A stretch of DNA of 64,000 bases from an uncultured Bacteroidota bacterium. GTDB taxonomy: Bacteria > Bacteroidota > Bacteroidia > Chitinophagales > Chitinophagaceae. The notes under the pieces are model-generated. The model had not been told where the DNA came from, made no database searches, and was given only the letters and a program-made list of their open reading frames with translations. The DNA lies in NCBI GenBank assembly GCA_903906365.1, contig CAIVKC010000045.1, positions 62,001 to 126,000 of the forward strand, given 5' to 3'. Positions 34,207 to 43,221 of the stretch are shown here, one piece after another (within the stretch, counting starts at the first letter, position 1; each line of letters starts with the position of its first letter). The position numbers were made by a program, and so were the translations under genes.

Positions 34207-36090
34207 ATGCATTATGTTTCTGTTGAAGGTCTTTCGAAGAGTTATGGTATCAAACCCCTGTTTAAGAATATTTCTTTTCATATAGAAGAAGGCGATAAGA
34301 TCGCCCTGGTAGCCAAGAATGGTTCAGGGAAATCCACCCTGCTGAAGATCCTTTCGGGTGCGGAAACCGCTGAAAGTGGCAAGGTTTGGATCCACAAGGA
34401 TGTCACCATCGCCCTGTTTGAACAGGATCCCCAGTTTATAGAGGACAAGTCCATACTGGACAATATTTTCCACCATAACCATCCGGTGATCAACGCCATC
34501 AAGGAATATGAAGCGGCCAGCGATGCTGAGGACGCAGACAAAATAGGGGATGCCATTGTCCGGCTGGATGAACTCAATGCCTGGGATTTTGACACCAAGG
34601 TCAAGCAGATTCTCGGCAAACTCAATATACACCACCTCAACCAGACCGCGGGAACCCTGTCGGGCGGGCAGCGTAAAAGGGTAGCCCTGGCAAAGACACT
34701 CATAGATATCGGTTTTGAACACAAACATGTACTGCTCATCATGGATGAGCCGACCAACCACCTGGATGTGGAGATGGTAGAGTGGTTGGAGCATTACCTC
34801 AACCAGGAGAAAGTCACCCTGCTGATGGTGACCCATGACCGTTATTTTCTGGACGCCGTTTGCGAGGAAATCTGGGAAATGGACGGGGACAGCCTCTACG
34901 TCTATAAGGGAAACTATGAAAATTTCATGGAAAAAAAGGCTGCACGTATTGAAAGTGAATCGGCCAGCATAGACAAAGCCAAGAACCTGTTCAGAAAAGA
35001 GCTGGAATGGATGCGCAAACAGCCCAAGGCCAGGACCACCAAATCCAAAAGCAGACAGGATAATTTCTATGTGGTGGAGGCAAAAGCAAAACAGAAGATA
35101 GAGGACGAGCGGGTGCAGCTGCAGGTAAAAATGACCAGGTTGGGGGGCAAGATTGCCGAACTGAAAAAAGTGTACAAAAAATATGGGGACAAAGTCATCC
35201 TAAAGGGTTTTGACTATACCTTCAAAAAGGGAGAGCGTATCGGCATCGTGGGAAAAAATGGTGCCGGGAAATCCACCTTCCTCCATATCCTCCAGCAGCA
35301 GGAACCTGCCGACAGCGGCAAGGTAAACATTGGGGATACGGTGGTTTTTGGCAACTATTCCCAGCAGGGACTTGTCATAAAAGAAGATAAGCGGGTCATT
35401 GAATTTGTCAAGGACATCGCGGAGAATTTCCCGCTGGCGGATGGTTCAGTGATGACGGCCTCCCAGTTTTTACAGCTTTTTCTGTTTACGCCCGACCAAC
35501 AGTATACCTATGTCTCCAAGCTGAGTGGAGGGGAAAAAAGGCGGCTGCATTTGCTTTCCATACTTTTCGGCAACCCCAATTTCCTTATCCTGGATGAACC
35601 CACCAATGACCTGGACCTGCAGACACTGGGGGTGCTCGAGAATTTTCTGAGCGATTACCAGGGCTGTATCGTCATTGTATCTCATGACCGTTACTTCATG
35701 GACAGGCTGGTCGATCATCTCTTTGTATTTCAGGGAGAGGGGGATATCCGGGATTTTCCGGGCAATTATTCCCAGTACCGCCTGGCTTTGAAAGACGACG
35801 AAAAGCTGTCCAATGTGGGTACCGATATGTCTGAGAAAAAGGAAAACCGGCCAGTCCCTGTCATGGCCCCCGAGGTTACAAAAAAGAAAATGTCCTATAA
35901 GGAACAACGTGAATTTGAGCTGCTTGAAAAGGAAATAGAAGATCTTGGCAAAGAAAAAGACACCGTTACCAGCAAACTAAACAGCGGCACGCTGCCCTTT
36001 GAAGAGCTGCAGCAACTCTCCCTGCGCATTGGTGAACTGGCGCGGATGCTCGATGAAAAGGAGCTGCGCTGGCTGGCCATGAGCGAATAA
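34207..36090 (+). CDS. ABC-F family ATPase (Uup-like)
   Basis: 627 residues with two ATPase domains and no membrane segment. First domain: Walker A AKNGSGKSTLL, signature LSGGQRKRVALA, Walker B LLIMDEPTNHLD. A charged linker helical arm (about 240-320) follows, then the second domain: Walker A GKNGAGKSTFL, signature LSGGEKRRLHLL, Walker B FLILDEPTNDLD. A C-terminal coiled coil (about 555-627, QREFELLEKEIEDLGKEKD) fits the Uup group. ABC-F proteins act on ribosomes or nucleic acids rather than transport; substrate not deducible. Confidence 0.93.
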   Translation: MHYVSVEGLSKSYGIKPLFKNISFHIEEGDKIALVAKNGSGKSTLLKILSGAETAESGKVWIHKDVTIALFEQDPQFIEDKSILDNIFHHNHPVINAIKEYEAASDAEDADKIGDAIVRLDELNAWDFDTKVKQILGKLNIHHLNQTAGTLSGGQRKRVALAKTLIDIGFEHKHVLLIMDEPTNHLDVEMVEWLEHYLNQEKVTLLMVTHDRYFLDAVCEEIWEMDGDSLYVYKGNYENFMEKKAARIESESASIDKAKNLFRKELEWMRKQPKARTTKSKSRQDNFYVVEAKAKQKIEDERVQLQVKMTRLGGKIAELKKVYKKYGDKVILKGFDYTFKKGERIGIVGKNGAGKSTFLHILQQQEPADSGKVNIGDTVVFGNYSQQGLVIKEDKRVIEFVKDIAENFPLADGSVMTASQFLQLFLFTPDQQYTYVSKLSGGEKRRLHLLSILFGNPNFLILDEPTNDLDLQTLGVLENFLSDYQGCIVIVSHDRYFMDRLVDHLFVFQGEGDIRDFPGNYSQYRLALKDDEKLSNVGTDMSEKKENRPVPVMAPEVTKKKMSYKEQREFELLEKEIEDLGKEKDTVTSKLNSGTLPFEELQQLSLRIGELARMLDEKELRWLAMSE

Positions 36091-36226
36091 ACCGTACAGC
36101 CCCCTAATTCCCTGCCGCAATTATTTATTTGTGAGTACCACATATATTAAATAGCTTTAATATTGTAATCTCCCCCCCTCCAAAACACCGCACCTTTTTT
36201 TTCATTCACTTATAAATCGATTGTTT

Positions 36227-36787
36227 ATGAGACAAATGCTCCTGTATGCATTGTGCATCATGTTGCTGTCCTGTGGCAACAACGCAACGGAACCAGCCAA
36301 GTCCGCTGCTTCCGATTCTTCTGTTAATTCAGCTGCGCCATCAAAGCCGCGACCCACCGAGTTTGCCGATGAAAAATACAAGGAAATTGGCAAAAAAGGT
36401 CTGGCACAACTCTCTGGTGGCGATATAGACGGCTGGATGGGTTCATTCGCTGATAATGCCGTTTATAGCTGGTCCTCCGGCGATAGCCTGGTTGGAAAGG
36501 AAGCCATCGCCAAATACTGGAAGGAAAGGCGCACCAAGGTACTGGATTCCCTTGGCTTTTCTCTGGATATCTGGCTTCCCATCAAGGTAAACCAGCCGCA
36601 GCAGGGGCCTGATATGCCGGGTGTATGGCTACTGGGATGGTACCAGGTGCATGCCAATTATAAGGGCGGGAAGAAACTGGTCTTCTGGGTGCATACCGAT
36701 CAGCATTTCAATGATAAGGACCAGGTGGACCGGGTCGTTCAATACATTGACCGGGCTCCCATCGAAAAGGCAATGGCCCACAAATAG
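36227..36787 (+). CDS. NTF2/SnoaL-like lipoprotein
   Basis: 186 residues. MRQMLLYALCIMLLSCGNN is a lipoprotein signal (LLSC), followed by a Ser/Ala/Pro linker (about 22-45). From about residue 48 an NTF2-like fold is suggested by GLAQLSGGDIDGWMGSFADNAVYSW, LVGKEAIAKYWKER and VFWVHTDQHFND, KDQVDRVVQYID. Members of this fold are often small-molecule-binding or isomerase-like; function unassigned. In-frame TTG at 36221 was not chosen. Confidence 0.78.
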   Translation: MRQMLLYALCIMLLSCGNNATEPAKSAASDSSVNSAAPSKPRPTEFADEKYKEIGKKGLAQLSGGDIDGWMGSFADNAVYSWSSGDSLVGKEAIAKYWKERRTKVLDSLGFSLDIWLPIKVNQPQQGPDMPGVWLLGWYQVHANYKGGKKLVFWVHTDQHFNDKDQVDRVVQYIDRAPIEKAMAHK

Positions 36788-36813
36788 CATTTGTCCCATA
36801 CTCTTTTGAAATG

Positions 36814-36848
36814 AAAATGGTGCTTATATCCTGCACCATTTTTTTTGT
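36814..36848 (+). terminator. Terminator after the NTF2-like lipoprotein gene
   Basis: AAAATGGTGC (36814-36823) pairs with GCACCATTTT (36833-36842), followed by a T-run through 36846. Confidence 0.8.
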
Positions 36849-36947
36849 GCCCCTATGCATGGACTGCATGGCTTCCCCTGGCAGGAGCCCCTATTCACCG
36901 TTCATAAAGTATTGTTCAAATCCTATAGAACTTTAGCCCGTGTTTTT

Positions 36948-36955
36948 TATATTTG
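36948..36955 (+). promoter_or_regulatory. -7 element for the M28 peptidase gene
   Basis: TATATTTG, an exact TAnnTTTG match, 43 bases before the ATG at 36999. No clear TTG at the right spacing. Confidence 0.4.
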
Positions 36956-36998
36956 TCCAATTGGGTATTCCCGTCAGGATTTATTAAAAAAAACATAG

Positions 36999-38498
36999 AT
37001 GAAACAAATCGTTTTGATTATTGCCGTCTTCATTTCAGTCCAGTCCCAGGCGCAGAAAATGACGGATCCGGCACCCTATGCCAAAGTGATTACCGAGGAA
37101 GGGTTGAAAAAGCATTTATATACTGTGGCCAGCAGGGAATTTGAAGGCAGGGAAACGGCTACCGAAGGCCAGCGCAAAGCGGCGTCTTATATCGAGTCCA
37201 CTTTTCGGGAACTGGGTCTCCAGCCTGGTAACAAAGGAGCCTACCAGCTGTATTATCCAGTTTATCGGGATTCGCTGCGCAGCTCCGCCCTGCAAATAAA
37301 CGGCCAGGCTTTTCAGCCCAACGAGGATTTTGCCTCCAATATATTCTACGATTACAATGCCACCCTGTTTGGCAGTGAGGTAGTCTTTGCCGGTTACGGT
37401 ATCAGTGACTCCACCAGGGATGATTACAAGGGGCTGGATGTCAAGGGTAAAATTGTTCTTTTGCTCAATGGCATGCCTCCCGGTTACCTGCAGGCGCCCG
37501 TGAACCGCAGGCAGTTTAACCCCTATGTTAAACAGGATGCTGCCCAAAAAAACGGGGCCATAGCTGTCCTGGTCATCCAGAATGATTTCCCGCGCAAGGG
37601 GATCAGCGGCCTGGGGAATATGTACCTCAGCGCCTATAAGAAAGTGATACGTCCCAACATTTTCTATGTATCCCCCAAGATTGCCCAGGCGATTATGGGT
37701 GCCGATTATGAGGCAGCCAAGGGTGGTAATCCCATGGCCAAGACCTACAGGGCTGATGTCATGCTGGAAGTGAGTAAGGCTACCCTGCAGCTGCAAAGCA
37801 GCGATGTGCTGGGTTTTATGGAAGGTACTGACCTTAAGGATGAACTGGTGGTCATCTCTGCCCATTATGATCACCTGGGTAAACGCGATACCGTCATCTA
37901 TTACGGGGCCGATGATGATGGTTCTGGAACGGTGAGCGTACTGGAGATTGCCAAGGCATTTTCCAGGGCAAAAGCAGCTGGAAAGGGCCCCCGGAGAAGC
38001 ATCCTGTTCCTGGCTAATTCCGGGGAGGAAAAGGGCCTATGGGGGTCTGAATATTATGCGGAGCATCCGGTCTATCCACTGGACAAAACTACCGTGGATC
38101 TCAATATTGACATGGTGGGCAGGATCGATCCCAACCGCAAGCAGGGCGACTCCACCAATTACGTCTACGTCGTGGGAGACGACAAACTTTCCAGCGACCT
38201 GAAGCCCATAAGCATAGGAGCCAATAAAAAATACACCAAACTGGAACTTGACTATAAATTCAATGATCCCAAGGACCCCGAGCAGATCTATTACCGCAGC
38301 GACCACTATAATTTTGCCAAAAAGGGAGTTCCCATCATTTTCTATTTTGACGGCATTCACAAGGATTACCACAGGCCCTCCGATACGCCGGACAAAATCA
38401 ATTATGACCTGCTGGCCAAACGGGCCAGGCTGGTATTCTTTACGGCCTGGGAAATGGCCAACCGCGATGCGATGTTGAAAAGGGATATCCCCCTGTGA
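36999..38498 (+). CDS. Exported M28 zinc aminopeptidase with PA domain
   Basis: 499 residues, signal peptide MKQIVLIIAVFISVQSQAQ. A protease-associated domain lies at about 110-245. The M28 catalytic domain holds the di-zinc ligands: VVISAHYDHLG (His289), YYGADDDGSGTVSVLE, SGEEKGLWGSEYY (catalytic and ligand Glu), NIDMVGRID and the final His in DYHRPSDTPDKI. This is the pattern of secreted metal-dependent aminopeptidases (PepSY-like or glutaminyl-cyclase relatives excluded by the PA domain). Probably periplasmic or outer-membrane peptide degradation. Confidence 0.94.
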   Translation: MKQIVLIIAVFISVQSQAQKMTDPAPYAKVITEEGLKKHLYTVASREFEGRETATEGQRKAASYIESTFRELGLQPGNKGAYQLYYPVYRDSLRSSALQINGQAFQPNEDFASNIFYDYNATLFGSEVVFAGYGISDSTRDDYKGLDVKGKIVLLLNGMPPGYLQAPVNRRQFNPYVKQDAAQKNGAIAVLVIQNDFPRKGISGLGNMYLSAYKKVIRPNIFYVSPKIAQAIMGADYEAAKGGNPMAKTYRADVMLEVSKATLQLQSSDVLGFMEGTDLKDELVVISAHYDHLGKRDTVIYYGADDDGSGTVSVLEIAKAFSRAKAAGKGPRRSILFLANSGEEKGLWGSEYYAEHPVYPLDKTTVDLNIDMVGRIDPNRKQGDSTNYVYVVGDDKLSSDLKPISIGANKKYTKLELDYKFNDPKDPEQIYYRSDHYNFAKKGVPIIFYFDGIHKDYHRPSDTPDKINYDLLAKRARLVFFTAWEMANRDAMLKRDIPL

Positions 38499-38520
38499 GC
38501 GGCTATTATCATAATCAGAA

Positions 38521-38550
38521 AAAAGGCGGATCCATCAATCCGCCTTTTTT
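38521..38550. terminator. Terminator after the M28 peptidase gene
   Basis: GGCGGAT (38525-38531), loop CCATCA, ATCCGCC (38538-38544), T-run 38545-38550, with an A-run on the left. Confidence 0.85.
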
Positions 38551-38618
38551 ATTATCTTACCGGCCGTCAAAGGACCGAATACGGGATGGATTCACCCGCC
38601 TAAATCTTACATAATACC

Positions 38619-39044
38619 ATGATATACCGGCTGACGATAGGTACCGGGCTGCTGCTGCTGCTGACGGCGGTGGCACATTTTCTCAATATCAATGAAACCC
38701 TCATTGGCATTAAGACCGGCGATATCGCCCCGGCCTATGCCTCAGAGGCTTTCGGAATGTGGGTTTTTTCCGGGACGGGTATGGCCCTCATCGGACTATG
38801 GCTGCTTTTTTTGGCCGGAGATTTGAAAAGGCGCCTTCCCAAAGCATGGTGGCAGGTGCTGCTGATTTCTTTTTCTCTGGCTGGTTTTTCTCTGGTCAGC
38901 TGGTGGCAGTACCCAAGGTCCCTTCACTTTTTGTATTTCCTGCTCATTGCCCTGATGCTGCTGCTGCCGCTGCTTGCAGGTGCCCATTCCTATTTTAAAT
39001 CTGGGGGAACCTCACCGGGTGATCCGGTAGCACCACCTAAATAA
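38619..39044 (+). CDS. Four-TM membrane protein, unknown function
   Basis: 141 residues, hydrophobic segments at about 4-20, 45-68, 78-98 and 102-124, a charged C-terminal tail (GGTSPGDPVAPPK). No family recognised. The last 33 bases overlap the 3' end of the convergent methyltransferase gene at 39012, so one of the two coding ends must tolerate overlap. Confidence 0.72.
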   Translation: MIYRLTIGTGLLLLLTAVAHFLNINETLIGIKTGDIAPAYASEAFGMWVFSGTGMALIGLWLLFLAGDLKRRLPKAWWQVLLISFSLAGFSLVSWWQYPRSLHFLYFLLIALMLLLPLLAGAHSYFKSGGTSPGDPVAPPK

Positions 39045-39959
39045 TTTCCCCTGGAAATCAAAGGCCATGGTAGTTTGGGTGATATCTTTTATCTGAGAGG
39101 CCTCGATCATCTCTGCATCAAATACAAATTTCCGGTAATTGGTGCTAAAGTACAGGAGCGCCCCTTTTTTCATGGAGCGCAGCGTCCTGTTGATCAGATC
39201 GGCATGGTCCCTTTGTATATCCAGGAAGTCCTTCATTCGTTTGCTGTTGGAAAAGGTAGGCGGATCCATTACGACCAGGTCAAAATAATCGGGTGGCAGT
39301 TCATCCAGGTATTGTTTGACATCCTGCTGCACAAAGCGATATTTCTCCGGATCGGTAAATCCGTTCAGGGCCATGTTTTCCCGGGCCCAGGCCAGATAGG
39401 TTTTGGAAAGGTCCACCGAAGTCACGCCGGCTGCCCCGCCTGCTGTCGCATACACGGAAAACGAACCTGTATAGCAAAACAGGTTGAGTACCTGTTTGCC
39501 GGCAGACTGATCCCTAACCATGGCCCGGGTGATGCGATGGTCGAGGAACAATCCCGTATCCAGGTAATCGGTCAGGTTGACCCTGAATTGCAGTCCCGCT
39601 TCCGTTACAATGAAAAATTCCTGTTCATCTTTGAGTTTTTCATACTGGCCGTATCTTCCTTCCTTACGCTGGCGCTGCCTTAAGTATATGTTTTCCTCGG
39701 GTATGGCCAGGATATCGCTGATTACTGGCAGGCAGTTGTGCAACCATGTTTCATGCTGTTCCTCGGTCATTCCGTGGTGCCGTTTATATTCGGCCATGTA
39801 AATTTTGTCGCCATATATTTCCACGCAAAAAGGGAATTCCGGAATATCGTGATCATAGACCCTGTAGCAGGAAACCTGCTGCCTTTTGGCTAATTTGCTG
39901 ACATGACGGAAGACTTTGGTCAGCCTGTTACGGAACATCTGTAATTTCTCTTCATTCAT
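39012..39959 (-). CDS. Class I SAM methyltransferase (RlmK-like)
   Basis: 315 residues. N-terminal domain about 1-130; the C-terminal Rossmann fold shows LNLFCYTGSFSVYATAGGA (motif I), SVDLSKTYLAWARENMALNG, DLVVMDPPTFSNSKRM (motif IV, the DPPTFSNS of the RlmL/RlmK group) and LRSMKKGALLYFSTNYR. This matches the C-terminal (RlmK) part of the E. coli RlmKL protein, which methylates 23S rRNA; here the THUMP/RlmL half is absent. Catalysis is inferred from the motif. The ATG at 39959 is used, not the TTG at 39968. Confidence 0.87.
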   Translation of the reverse strand: MNEEKLQMFRNRLTKVFRHVSKLAKRQQVSCYRVYDHDIPEFPFCVEIYGDKIYMAEYKRHHGMTEEQHETWLHNCLPVISDILAIPEENIYLRQRQRKEGRYGQYEKLKDEQEFFIVTEAGLQFRVNLTDYLDTGLFLDHRITRAMVRDQSAGKQVLNLFCYTGSFSVYATAGGAAGVTSVDLSKTYLAWARENMALNGFTDPEKYRFVQQDVKQYLDELPPDYFDLVVMDPPTFSNSKRMKDFLDIQRDHADLINRTLRSMKKGALLYFSTNYRKFVFDAEMIEASQIKDITQTTMAFDFQGKLFRWCYRITR

Positions 39960-40029
39960 GACCTGCAAAGAAAGGGTAAATTAAAAAATAGGAGCAGTAA
40001 TTCTTGTCCCGCCCTCTGGCTGGCAAAGG

Positions 40030-41244
40030 CTATGCGGGAGGGCGTTTGTTTTTTTGCAGCCATTTAAACCCGCCAGCCGCCAGGATACAAAGGCCTCCCA
40101 TGATCCACCACAGCACCCGAAAGCTGAAGTGCTCTACGATCTGTGATCCTACAGTAGGCCCAAGCACCTGGGCCGTCGACCAGGCAATGGTGTACAGCCC
40201 TGCATATTGGCCCCTGTTGGCAGAGGCGGTCCTGGAAACCCAGAAAGAGTTCATGAAGGGCATGGAACTGATCTCCCCGACGGTTACCAGGATGGTGAAC
40301 ACGAAGGCTGTTAGGGCCAGGGGGGGCATCAGGTTCATCAGCAGGAAAGAGCAGCCCACCACCAGCATGCCATAGGAGATATAAAAGAGATTCTCCCGCT
40401 TTCCTTCCAGTTTAAAAACAAGCACCATTTCAAAAAGGGCGATCAGGCAGCCATTGACCGCCATGATCAGTCCGATGAGGTATTCCGGAAGTCCAAGGAC
40501 CTTTTTATAATAGACGGTAATGGTAGTGAAAAGCTGGAAAAAACAGAGGCCGAACAGAATGGTCAGGCCAATGAAAACCAGATAGGACCTATCCCGGTAG
40601 GCTGAGCGAACGGGCGCCGGGATTGCGGCTTTCTTGGGATGGGAGGCCTCATTGTTGGCCGGCGACAATAAATAGCGGAGTAACAATACGGCTACCAGGT
40701 TGGTACAACCGTCCACCCAGAACAACAGGTGATAACTGATGGATGCCAGTATACCGCCGATGGCCCCCCCAAAGGCCCATCCCAGGTTAATGGCCAGCCG
40801 GTTCAGGGAATAGGAACGGGTCCGGTTCTCCTCTTTGCTGTAATGGGCAATGGCAGTGGAATTGGCCGGCCGGAATGCGTCGTTGACGACACTGAGTAAA
40901 AAAGTAAACAGGCAGATCAGCGGAAATCGCTGCATCTGGCCCAGGACCATGAACAGGATGCCCCCGCCGGTGAGGGTGATCATCTGAACCGGGTAAAACC
41001 CCCATTTATCGGTCAGGCTTCCGCCAATCAGTCCTCCGCAGACCGCACCCAGTCCGAATAGCCCCATCACTATTCCCGCCTGCCCGATGGAATAGCCCAT
41101 TTTCGGCTGTGTCAGGTAAATACTCATAAAGGGAATTACCATGGTGCCGCTCCGGTTGACCAGCATCACAAAGGAAAGCAGCCAGGTTGATCTTGACAAC
41201 CCGCTATAAGCATGGCGGTATAGTGACAATGTGCGAACCAGCAT
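40030..41244 (-). CDS. MFS transporter
   Basis: 404 residues, twelve predicted helices. MFS features: the loop 2-3 motif GLIGGSLTDKWGFYPVQM (GxLaDrxGRR-like), the middle cytoplasmic loop around residue 195-210 (ASHPKKAAIPAPVRSAYRD), and an N-terminal helix STWLLSFVMLVNRSGTMVIPF. MDR-type exporter topology is likely but no substrate motif is decisive. No adjacent regulator. Confidence 0.87.
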   Translation of the reverse strand: MLVRTLSLYRHAYSGLSRSTWLLSFVMLVNRSGTMVIPFMSIYLTQPKMGYSIGQAGIVMGLFGLGAVCGGLIGGSLTDKWGFYPVQMITLTGGGILFMVLGQMQRFPLICLFTFLLSVVNDAFRPANSTAIAHYSKEENRTRSYSLNRLAINLGWAFGGAIGGILASISYHLLFWVDGCTNLVAVLLLRYLLSPANNEASHPKKAAIPAPVRSAYRDRSYLVFIGLTILFGLCFFQLFTTITVYYKKVLGLPEYLIGLIMAVNGCLIALFEMVLVFKLEGKRENLFYISYGMLVVGCSFLLMNLMPPLALTAFVFTILVTVGEISSMPFMNSFWVSRTASANRGQYAGLYTIAWSTAQVLGPTVGSQIVEHFSFRVLWWIMGGLCILAAGGFKWLQKNKRPPA

Positions 41245-41327
41245 AGGAAAAAAGGGCGCTACAATCTGCGAATGTAAAACTTATAGCCCGAACGGGGTTT
41301 TAAAATACTTGTACCTATATTTATTGC

Positions 41328-42290
41328 ATGAAAACCTTCCTGCTTTTTTTGTGTTTGATGCCCGGCCTGGCATGGCAGAATGCCCGGGCACAGGACAGCA
41401 GTGCTTCGGTATTTTGCGTGGTTCCCCTTGGAGTAAAAGGCGGATCGGATGAAAGTAACCTGAGTGCCTATCTGGTTTCTGCGCAGGGCTCCAGGGACTT
41501 TATCTGTCTGGATGCAGGAACCCTCTACGCAGGCATCCGGCGGGCGGTGGAAAATGGCGTATTTACCGACAGTCCAGATGCTGTCTTAAAAAAGTATATA
41601 CACGCCTATTTTATATCACATCCCCACCTGGATCATGTGGCCGGCCTGATCATGAATTCACCGGAAGATGCCGGAAAAAATATTTATGGATTGCCCTTCT
41701 GCCTGGATATCCTGAAATCCACCTATTTTACCTGGAAAGGATGGGCCAATTTTGCAGACGAAGGGGAAGCTCCTGCTTTGGGAAAATACCATTATGTGCG
41801 AATGATTCCCGGTGCAGATACGGAGGTTCCGGGGACCCCGTTGCGCGTAACGGCATTTCCGCTAAGCCATGGCAGTCCCTTCCAAAGCACGGCTTTCCTG
41901 GTCAACCTGCGGGGCCAATATTTGCTCTATCTGGGTGATACGGGAGCAGACCGGGTGGAAAAATCAGATAACCTCCACCGGCTCTGGATGGCAGTGGCCC
42001 CCCTGGTAATGCAAAAAAGATTAAAAGCCATCTTCATGGAAGTCTCATTTCCCGATGAACAACCCGAAAAGCAACTCTTCGGTCATCTGACGCCCCGCCT
42101 TGCCATGGAGGAGATGGAGGACCTCGAAAGGATTTCAGGCCCAGGAACCCTAAAAGGGCTTTCCCTGGTGATCACTCATATAAAGCCCATTGGTGGCAAT
42201 GAAATCAAAATAAAACAACAGCTCCGCAGCCAAAACAACCACTCCCTGCAGTTCATTTTCCCGGAGCAGGCCGTTGCCCTCCGGTTCTGA
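41328..42290 (+). CDS. Exported class II cyclic-nucleotide phosphodiesterase
   Basis: 320 residues, signal peptide MKTFLLFLCLMPGLAWQNARAQ. The metallo-beta-lactamase fold carries the metal motif SHPHLDHVAGL (HxHxDH), the tail aspartate in YLGDTGADRVE, and the class II phosphodiesterase pattern including GVKGGSDESNLSAYLV and MEVSFPDEQPEKQLFGHLTP. Homologues (yeast PDE1, CpdP) hydrolyse 3',5'-cAMP. With an export signal it would act on extracytoplasmic cyclic nucleotides. Divergent from the MFS gene. Confidence 0.85.
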   Translation: MKTFLLFLCLMPGLAWQNARAQDSSASVFCVVPLGVKGGSDESNLSAYLVSAQGSRDFICLDAGTLYAGIRRAVENGVFTDSPDAVLKKYIHAYFISHPHLDHVAGLIMNSPEDAGKNIYGLPFCLDILKSTYFTWKGWANFADEGEAPALGKYHYVRMIPGADTEVPGTPLRVTAFPLSHGSPFQSTAFLVNLRGQYLLYLGDTGADRVEKSDNLHRLWMAVAPLVMQKRLKAIFMEVSFPDEQPEKQLFGHLTPRLAMEEMEDLERISGPGTLKGLSLVITHIKPIGGNEIKIKQQLRSQNNHSLQFIFPEQAVALRF

Positions 42291-42338
42291 ACCGATTTAA
42301 AGGATTGCTGCCAGACTGCAGAGTGGAATGCTGCGGGC

Positions 42339-42962
42339 TCAGTTCATGGCAGCCACTTCAGCCGGGTTCTTGGGAGCAGGCACTTTGTTACTGACGGCCG
42401 GCAGGGATTGCAGATACACAAAGATCGCCCGGAGGTCCTGGTCCGATAGAAACCTGAAATCCTCCCATGGCATGGGAGGCAACAGGGGACGCCCGCCTTC
42501 CTGACCCAGGTGTTTACCCGTGCGGAGGGTCTTGATGAAATTATCTTCTGTCCAGGTTCCCAGTCCGGTTAAGGAATCAGGGGTCAGATTGGCGCTATAT
42601 GTGATACCCCAGGGACCTAAAGAGGCCGTAAGATCGGGGTTGAAAAGGAGCCAGTAACCCGGATGGAGTGCTTTTTTGTCTATTGGCGGCAAAGGGCTGC
42701 CTGATATATAGCCTGAGAGTATCCTGTTGGAATCAGGCACCGGCCCCTGGGCAGTAAATTTCTTGGGGGTGTGGCAGTCGCCGCATCCAATTCCATTGAC
42801 CAGGTATTTGCCTTTTGACAACAGGTCGGCATGGGTTAATTCGGAGGGCATTCCTGTAGCGACTACAGCTTCGGGCGCCTTGTTCTGGCAGCTGGAAATC
42901 AAAAGCAACCCAGATAGCATGGCCAGTAAAATGGAGGGAAAAAAGAATGGAATTTTTTTCAT
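42339..42962 (-). CDS. Cytochrome c lipoprotein (monohaem)
   Basis: 207 residues. Lipoprotein signal with lipobox LISSC (Cys near 25) and the haem-binding motif GIGCGDCHTPKKF (CxxCH). The distal Met ligand is probably in PLLPPMPWEDFR. Class I-type single-domain cytochrome c, expected in the periplasm. It has no adjacent dehydrogenase, though a PQQ enzyme with its own haem lies 9 kb away; the electron donor is unknown. Confidence 0.87.
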   Translation of the reverse strand: MKKIPFFFPSILLAMLSGLLLISSCQNKAPEAVVATGMPSELTHADLLSKGKYLVNGIGCGDCHTPKKFTAQGPVPDSNRILSGYISGSPLPPIDKKALHPGYWLLFNPDLTASLGPWGITYSANLTPDSLTGLGTWTEDNFIKTLRTGKHLGQEGGRPLLPPMPWEDFRFLSDQDLRAIFVYLQSLPAVSNKVPAPKNPAEVAAMN

Positions 42963-43166
42963 ACGTCAAATTTTGGAGGTTAGGGAATTACAACTGTTTG
43001 TGCTTATGGGTAGTTGGCCATTTTCAACAGGAAGGATAGGGAAGGGTCCTGCCGTGCAGGTTTCCTCTAACAATATAGCAAAATTATTTGCAATAATTTT
43101 TTTATAATATATAATTACTTGTAGGATAAAACCTTTAAAAAGGGTTTTAGCCAGGCCTGGCAACAC

Positions 43167-43196
43167 AAAAAACCCGGACGATTGTTTCGTCCGGGT
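43167..43196 (-). terminator. Terminator of the YceI gene
   Basis: ACCCGGACG (43172-43180), loop ATTGTTT, CGTCCGGGT (43188-43196). Read on the minus strand it ends in a T-run (43167-43171), 26 bases beyond the YceI stop. Confidence 0.8.
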
Positions 43197-43221
43197 CAGC
43201 GCATTTAATTATACTCGGAAA

